From: Adiantum capillus-veneris
Taxonomy: Eukaryota; Streptophyta; Polypodiopsida; Polypodiales; Pteridaceae
Reading direction: 5' to 3'
NCBI GenBank assembly: GCA_014529385.2
Contig: CM043969.1
Location: 23,854,446-23,918,445, forward strand
DNA length: 64,000 nt
The notes below the pieces were generated by a model. That model was not told where the DNA came from. It saw only the letters and a program-made list of their open reading frames with translations, and ran no database searches. Positions 58,741-64,000 of the stretch are shown piece by piece (the stretch's first letter is position 1; every line of letters starts with the position of its first letter). A program made the translations under genes and the position numbers.

Positions 58741-59466
58741 ACCATTTTTTGCTAGGAGGTCTCTTGGCAACCCTTTTTCCGTAAGACACCTAGTGAGAGA
58801 GGAGCAAAATTTCCTGCGGACACCCCTTCTTGTGCAAACATCACCCTTGGTGGTAGTCCTTTGAGGATTGACAAGTTTCAACATTCGTCGCCGATGGGAC
58901 TTCTTCACCTATGACTTCACATGATTCCTACAACTTCTTCACCTATGACCCTTCATCAACTTTGAGGTAGCTTGCTAGAGAGTCCATGTACTATTTCTTG
59001 ATGCTAGAGAGATAGAGGTCCTAGACACAACGGTTGGTTTCTCTTTTCCTCTGTGTGGTAGGGACCAGTCTGAGTGGACTCTGGACTCTGTGATGAACTA
59101 GCTTCAAGCTCAGTCTCTTGAGTTCTCTCGTCACACGAGAGACTTGGGGGTTACAGACTTGGTACAGATTCTATGGTCGTTGGTCAATTTCTTGGTGACA
59201 CCTCCAAACAAGCAAGATGTAGAAACATTGTGGTACATTTTTTTGTTGACACCAGAGCCCACCATGCTATGTATATATACATGAGGACTAATGGACAGAG
59301 GAGGTAGCCCTATAGATGGAACACTCTTCTTGGTCTTGGGTTTGACAGTCTTTACTTTCACGCCTATCTCGTGGTTGCTTGGATGCGGATTACTTCCCAT
59401 CCAAGCCAGCCTCAAAGATAGTAAGGTTGGCTGCTATTGCAGCATCGGTTTTCACTCGTTGACTCC

Positions 59467-60047
59467 ATGAGGATTATCTCATGGAACGTGCAGGATTAGG
59501 AGGGCCCGTGTTTCAATGTCAGAGGGCTCAAATGTGTCAGGAGCTTCAGGAATGCATTGTGGATGGTGAGATTGATATTTGTATGCTACAGGAGAATCAT
59601 CTTTGTAAGAACCACATTAAACGATGTGGTCAGATTTCCTGTGGTCACTATGAGACATTTTGGTCATCTGCATTTGGACCTAGTGATATCCAAGGAGGGG
59701 TATGTATGACTATTACAGACTCATGGCAATAGGCCATTGTGAGCAGAGGTATTATTGTGTTAGGCATGGCTCAGTGGATTACTATGCAGGTTCAAGGTTG
59801 CCTCATGGGTTTCTTGAACATATATGCACCCATTGTGGCAAGTGCACAAGAATAGTTTTGGTCTCATATTGTAGAGTCTTTGCCCCATGCAAAGCATCCG
59901 GGTGTGTTGGGGGAGACTTCAACATGTTGGACGACCCCTCCAACAGGATCGGAGGTAGCCATGCTACTATGCACGGGGCTGAGTTGGAAGCATGGGACCA
60001 TCTATGTATGACTTTGAGGGTTTTTGATGTTTGGCAACACTCAGGTG
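59467..60047 (+). pseudogene. LINE E ORF2 endonuclease, N-terminal part
   Basis: ATG 59467 starts MRIISWNVQD, the canonical first strand of the LINE AP-endonuclease (M..ISWNVRG). The frame breaks at once, and the match continues in other frames: EIDICMLQENHL (the IDI..LQE.. motif with Glu), GGVCMTITDSW, GGDFNMLDDPSNRIGG (the catalytic GDFN motif, about 59905-59955) and VFDVWQHSG. Element D then interrupts it. Confidence 0.75.
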
Positions 60048-60269
60048 TGTTGGGGTAAAGGCGCTACGCCTTTGCCCGAGGTCGGACGTCGGGTGTCCAC
60101 GGCTGCCCATCCACTGTGTATACACACTTCCTTATTATGTTTATACATAAGAATAAGGAGCACCTCACTCACACTTGAGCTACTTCCTAAGGTTGCCCCA
60201 CCCACATCATGTGTTCTCTCTCTCTTTCCTTCTCGCTCTCCGCACACGCACCGCATTTGCGCACTCAAA
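60048..60269 (+). repeat. 5' LTR of element D
   Basis: 222 bp; matches 63281-63499 with scattered differences. Confidence 0.9.
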
Positions 60270-60271
60270 AT

Positions 60272-60282
60272 TGGTATCAGAG
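60272..60282 (+). other. Primer-binding site of element D
   Basis: TGGTATCAGAG, the initiator-Met type, two bases after the LTR; the next base departs from the 12-base consensus. Confidence 0.88.
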
Positions 60283-61870
60283 TGCATGGTCATCACGGAG
60301 AGCACGATGGCTTCGAGAGCTTCGAGGCGATAGCTCTCATGCTCTCGACGGTGGAGAGATCAAAAAATCTTGGAAGCTTTGTGAGAATGCAATGAGAGCT
60401 TGTGAGCTCAGTCGAGAGTGATGTATGCTCTTGTGGAAGCTCAAAAAGGAGTGTGGAAGATTGTGTGTAAGTGAAGGTGCTGCCCTAAAAACAGTGTGCA
60501 TAGCAATACTATTTTTAGATTTGTTTTTCTCCCTATAGAAGAAATATTTGAATATTCTTCCCACAAGATCCATGCATTTTGACGTGGTCTACAACTTTGC
60601 AGAATAAAGTTTTTGCAAATTTCTCACCGTTTTGCTGATATTCAGCTAGACTGACTGTATACAAAAATTGCAGGTTTTCTATTTTTGCACAGTGTGTGAG
60701 TTTGATGCACTTTTGGAAGCATGGTAGATGCTCCAAGTGGGTGCATAAATTCTGAGTTGAAGATGCAATTTTAGCTTGTGCAGAGCTTGTGGTTTGAGGG
60801 TTTTTGGTAGATTTGGGCAAAGAGTCACGGAGGCTTTTACACACCAACAAAGCGGTTTCTTGAGAGACGCGATTTTTAGAGCTCACATGTGGATCTTCTT
60901 TCATAGGTTTTCACAACATACTTTGGCAGTGATTTTGTGCTTGGATTCATGGTCTTTGCAGATGGTTTGCATATGGTGATGGAAAATGGTTGATGCCATC
61001 ACCATATGCCCATTGTACATGCATTTTGGCGAGCACTTTCAAGTGCCGATGAGCTCTCTTGAGAGCATTTTTTTCGTATTGATCAAGTTTCTAGATTGCA
61101 ACTCTTTCGGTGCTTGCTTATGCGCGGTCACTCCGTTGATGTATGTTGAGTGCGGAATGCCATTTTATGTGAAAATGTGGAGCCATTTTGGCATTTCTAC
61201 TCATTGGCATTGAGTAGTGTCATGGTTTACGATAGAGATTGTACTTTTTTTCTCAATTTTCAGGGAAAACTCTGTCGGATTTTTCCAAGATTCTTGCCAT
61301 GGTTTATACGTATTTGTAGTTTACTCTCTGATGGTTTTAGTGGTCGAGTTGACTCCCACTCTTTAGTTATTTGTAGTTTTTGGTGTGCGGTTTGCGTTGA
61401 GTTTTGACTCATTTTGCAAAGAGAATTCTGTTCGTTTTTCCACGTCTTCTTGCCATAAAAATTTGCAGCGTTTTGCTACTTTGACAGTGATCAAGTGTTT
61501 CCTCTCACTTTGATAGGTTCTGTCAGCTTGGACACAATTTTGGTGTTCTTGTACCCACTCTCATAGGAGTGCGGATTAGTGTATGCTTGTGTGGCTACAA
61601 ACTTTGCTAGTCACAGGTTTCACAGGTTTTTTGTAAATTTTTGCAGGCAGTTACAGTGGGATGCATTTTGAGATAGTTTGCTCTCTACTTGCGTATGTGG
61701 TTATGCTCGGTTGAGCAGTTTGTCCCAGTTTATACTTGCAAAGTTTGCAGATTGTGGAGTTGTTTTTTGCATATATGAGCATCGATCTTGATGCGATTGG
61801 TCATGGTTTTCATGATTGTGTAGTGGTCGAGTGATCTCCCACTTTGTTGCCATTTTGACGTTCACTTATG
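60283..61870. other. Leader and decayed gag region of element D
   Basis: No continuous frame. Many GTTTGC/TTTTGC-containing words give it a T-rich, slightly repetitive look. By position it corresponds to gag of element C. Confidence 0.5.
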
Positions 61871-62720
61871 GCAGCAGACATGTGTGACATTGAGAGACGG
61901 CAGTCTCGTTCTTGCCGATACATACGATGTTGGCATTGTGGTCACATAGGGCACATTAGGCGCCGTTGTTTTAGACGTATGAGACAGCAATGAATGATGT
62001 ATGTGAGATGCAAATATGGCTTTGACACATGTTAGAGAGGTAGTTACAATGGCAGTTTATGCCAGTGATGGTGATGTCATGCTTGCCTCGAGTGTACCTC
62101 TTGCAGTTTTGTCTATGGATAGCACACTTCCTCCACATTGATTACTAGATAGAGATGATGCTTTCCATGCCACACCATGTCGTGAGTGGTTCAGCATATT
62201 TTTTAGTGGGATACTTGGCTGCGTGCACTTGGCCGATGGTTCGGCATTTGACATAGAGGGTGCAAGAGACGTTTGTTTGTCATTGCCCAGTGGTGCATCA
62301 TACACGCTACGACATGTGCGCTATGTTCCTCAACTGAGACAGAGCTTGATCTCAGTGAGACAGTTAGCAGACTTTGGTTGTCAGATACTGCTTAGAGAGC
62401 AGTCTTTCTAGATGCATTGTGGTTCATTAGTGATTTCCAGAGGAGCCCACAGCGGCCTGGTATATCCTATGCATGTGACTGAGATTCCAGACGGCGTGGT
62501 CTCGATTTTTTTGTTGGCATTCTTTGAGCAAGAGATGAAACATGTCTCCTTCATAGGTGAGCTCCACCAAGCTCATGAGACAGAGCATTTAGTTGTGCAG
62601 GACGTGCCACTAGACTCTGTAGAGACAAAGATAGAGCAGCAGTGCTCTAGTGAGACACAACAGGTGTTGTCAGACTTTGTGCAGGTAGAGGTAGAGCACG
62701 TCTGCTCCCTAGAGACATAG
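61871..62720 (+). pseudogene. copia knuckle and protease-flanking region in element D
   Basis: CWHCGHIGHIRRRC (about 61931-61972) is a perfect CCHC knuckle, almost identical to that of element C. From 62223 the frame reads MHLADGSAFDIEGARDVCLS and LRHVRYVPQLRQSLISVRQL, the same post-protease segment as in C. A stop at 62409-62411 is followed by a second open frame to 62720 that is Glu/Val-rich. No integrase follows. Confidence 0.72.
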
Positions 62721-62899
62721 ACATAGCTGAGAGGTATGGATTTTTTTAATATGCTCATGTTAGAGGCTGATGAGTTGGTGCCAGGATGCATAGTTTTGCC
62801 TATGGGTGACAGGGACGTAGATTTCTCAGTGTCGGTGTTGACACATCCATACGAGATGGGTAGTCTTGATGATGCAGTGATTGTTTGCAGATAGCGCAT

Positions 62900-63100
62900 G
62901 GAAGGCGAGTACAGCCAGGTTTGCACAGATTTCGTCAATATTCGGGCGTCTCATGTTTGACTTGTTAGTGTCAAGGCCCGATCTAGCAGTTGTAGTGGGA
63001 GCATTTACAGTAGGGATAGTCAATCATACGGTGGGGCTGACACTAGCATGACGCTGCATGGAGCTTTGCAAACAATACAGAGTTGTCTGTGGGATTTACA
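62900..63100 (+). pseudogene. copia RT-end remnant in element D
   Basis: About 62958-63050 reads LLVSRPDLAVVVGAFTVGIV, matching LLVSRPDLAYAVGAFAVGVV in element C, including the unusual VGAF.VG insertion. A stop follows soon after. Confidence 0.6.
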
Positions 63101-63280
63101 TGCAGGCTCTAGAGTGGGTACACACACTCGCCTACCACCAGAGCCGATACGACTGCATGTAGATCGACAGAGTGAGCCAGTGGGCATAGATTGACAGAGT
63201 CTCTCACCTAGTTTCTTGTGCATACTAGTAGTTTAGCTAGTAGGTCTCACTTATCGGCGTATCATCTTTAAGTGGGAGAT

Positions 63281-63499
63281 TGTTGGGGTAAAGGTGCTAC
63301 GCCTATACCCGGGGCTGGACGTCCAGTGTCCGGCTGCCCACCCACTGTGTATACACACTTTCTTATTCTTTCTATACATAAGATAAGGAGCACCTCAATC
63401 ACACTTGAGTTACTTCCTGAGGTTTCTCCACCCACATCCTGTGTTCTCTCTCTCTTTCCTTCTCACTCTTCGCACATGCACCACATTCCCGCACTCACA
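63281..63499 (+). repeat. 3' LTR of element D
   Basis: 219 bp partner of 60048-60269. Confidence 0.9.
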
Positions 63500-64000
63500 A
63501 GGCTTTGTGAGGCCCCCATATAGCTTGTCTTTCTCTTGCTCTGACCGCGGAGTAGAAGGAGTGAATCTATCTTGGATAGATTTTTTCTATGCTAGTGACC
63601 ACATCTATGACATGGGGGGATTTGTTTGCATTTTGGCAGGGACTACTTTTTCCAACCATGCGCTAGTGATTCTCACTGCGATATACAGACAGAGGAGGGG
63701 GGGTACGATGTTGCGCATCCTTGAGAGGATCTTGCTGGATCCAGAGCTTAGAGAGCGAGTGGTGGCACTTTGGACAAAGAGCTTGGACATGCAGGACACC
63801 CATATTGTAGAGTGGCCTCTGGACTGCAGTGGGATCCTGGAGAGTGGTTTTAGAGAGACCCCTTCTCTTCAGTTGATCACCCTGGGATTCGCTTCTTTCA
63901 ATACATTGTTTGACTAGGTCACCACATACTGACAGCACGGAGAGAGGCTCGTCCTGCTACAACACTTCATTGGCAGCAGGAGGAGTGCCTCACAGCTAAG
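63500..64000 (+). pseudogene. LINE E ORF2 endonuclease, continued
   Basis: Resumes with GVEGVNLSWIDFFYASDHIY (about 63555-63610), the SRIDRFYVS region of the endonuclease, then FSNHALVILT, the SDHAPV motif with Asp replaced by Asn. This change would remove a catalytic residue. Further frame to 63917 leads toward the RT, which is beyond the window. Confidence 0.72.

Larger units (their letters stand above)
60048..63499 (+). mobile_element. Non-autonomous copia derivative D inserted in LINE E
   Basis: LTRs 60048-60269 and 63281-63499 (TGTTGGGG...ACTCA[AC]A). PBS TGGTATCAGAG at 60272-60282 and purine tract AAGTGGGAGAT at 63270-63280 give plus orientation. The flanks share only AGG (60043-60047 AGGTG and 63500-63504 AGGCT), so the target duplication is weak, but the LINE endonuclease resumes on the far side. 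Gag knuckle, protease-flanking and RT-end pieces match element C; integrase and RT core are absent in both. Confidence 0.88.
57282..64000 (+). mobile_element. Decayed LINE E, truncated by the window end
   Basis: ORF1 remnants (57640-58740) are followed by ORF2 from 59467 with an apurinic endonuclease, interrupted by element D (60048-63499) and resumed to the window end. Gene order and domains are those of plant L1-type LINEs. The 5' limit is placed where the gypsy RT frame ends, and is approximate. The first few hundred bases are C-rich. Confidence 0.72.

Overview
This window looks like nuclear DNA of a land plant with a large, repeat-rich genome. I cannot name the species. The evidence is the content itself: plant-type Ty1/copia and Ty3/gypsy LTR retrotransposons nested in one another, plant-type LINEs (a DUF4283-like ORF1 with a CCHC knuckle, an endonuclease/RT ORF2 ending in a zf-RVT-like region), a hAT-like MITE and many long dinucleotide repeats. 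I found no intact host gene, rRNA gene, functional tRNA gene or CRISPR array.

Layout. 1-4.3 kb: LINE fragments on both strands, then a snap-back repeat enclosing a tRNA-like SINE head. 4.26-6.31 kb: a deleted copia element with LTRs and a TGGGT target duplication. 6.74-17.36 kb: a three-deep nest on the minus strand. Element A (TSD GAAGA) contains gag-only element B (ACGT), whose right LTR contains copia derivative C (AATCA/AATCC). 17.4-22.5 kb: mostly unassigned AT-rich DNA with a hAT-like MITE, a tandem array of LINE-type palindromic tails and two LINE fragments. 22.6-27.0 kb: a decayed, apparently intron-containing minus-strand locus of unknown identity. 27.4-34.2 kb: a repeat copy interrupted by element H, a minus-strand LTR element with gag/protease-like coding but no recognisable polymerase.

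34.2-48.4 kb: an old decayed gypsy element F (RT, RNase H, integrase) split between its RNase H and integrase by the main element I (35210-47300). Element I has 1,991-bp LTRs differing at only about a dozen positions and a 1.2-kb-codon pol with RT, RNase H, a second RNase H and integrase. Its gag is split by a small non-autonomous element J (TSD AAAAT), and a single in-frame TAA separates gag-protease from pol. Between the primer-binding site and gag it carries two related 70-codon ORFs. A diverged pair of the same ORFs lies at 51.8-52.3 kb. 48.4-54.3 kb is otherwise unassigned, with long GT/GA repeats and a second MITE copy. 54.9-57.3 kb is a frameshifted gypsy gag-protease-RT fragment. From 57.3 kb to the end is a decayed plus-strand LINE whose endonuclease region is interrupted by copia derivative D (60048-63499), a relative of C.

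The elements work as a layered record: older copies are targets for younger ones. Several (A, B, C, D, H, J) lack a polymerase and must have depended on proteins supplied elsewhere. Element I is the youngest by LTR divergence and keeps the most complete polymerase, but it is itself broken in gag.
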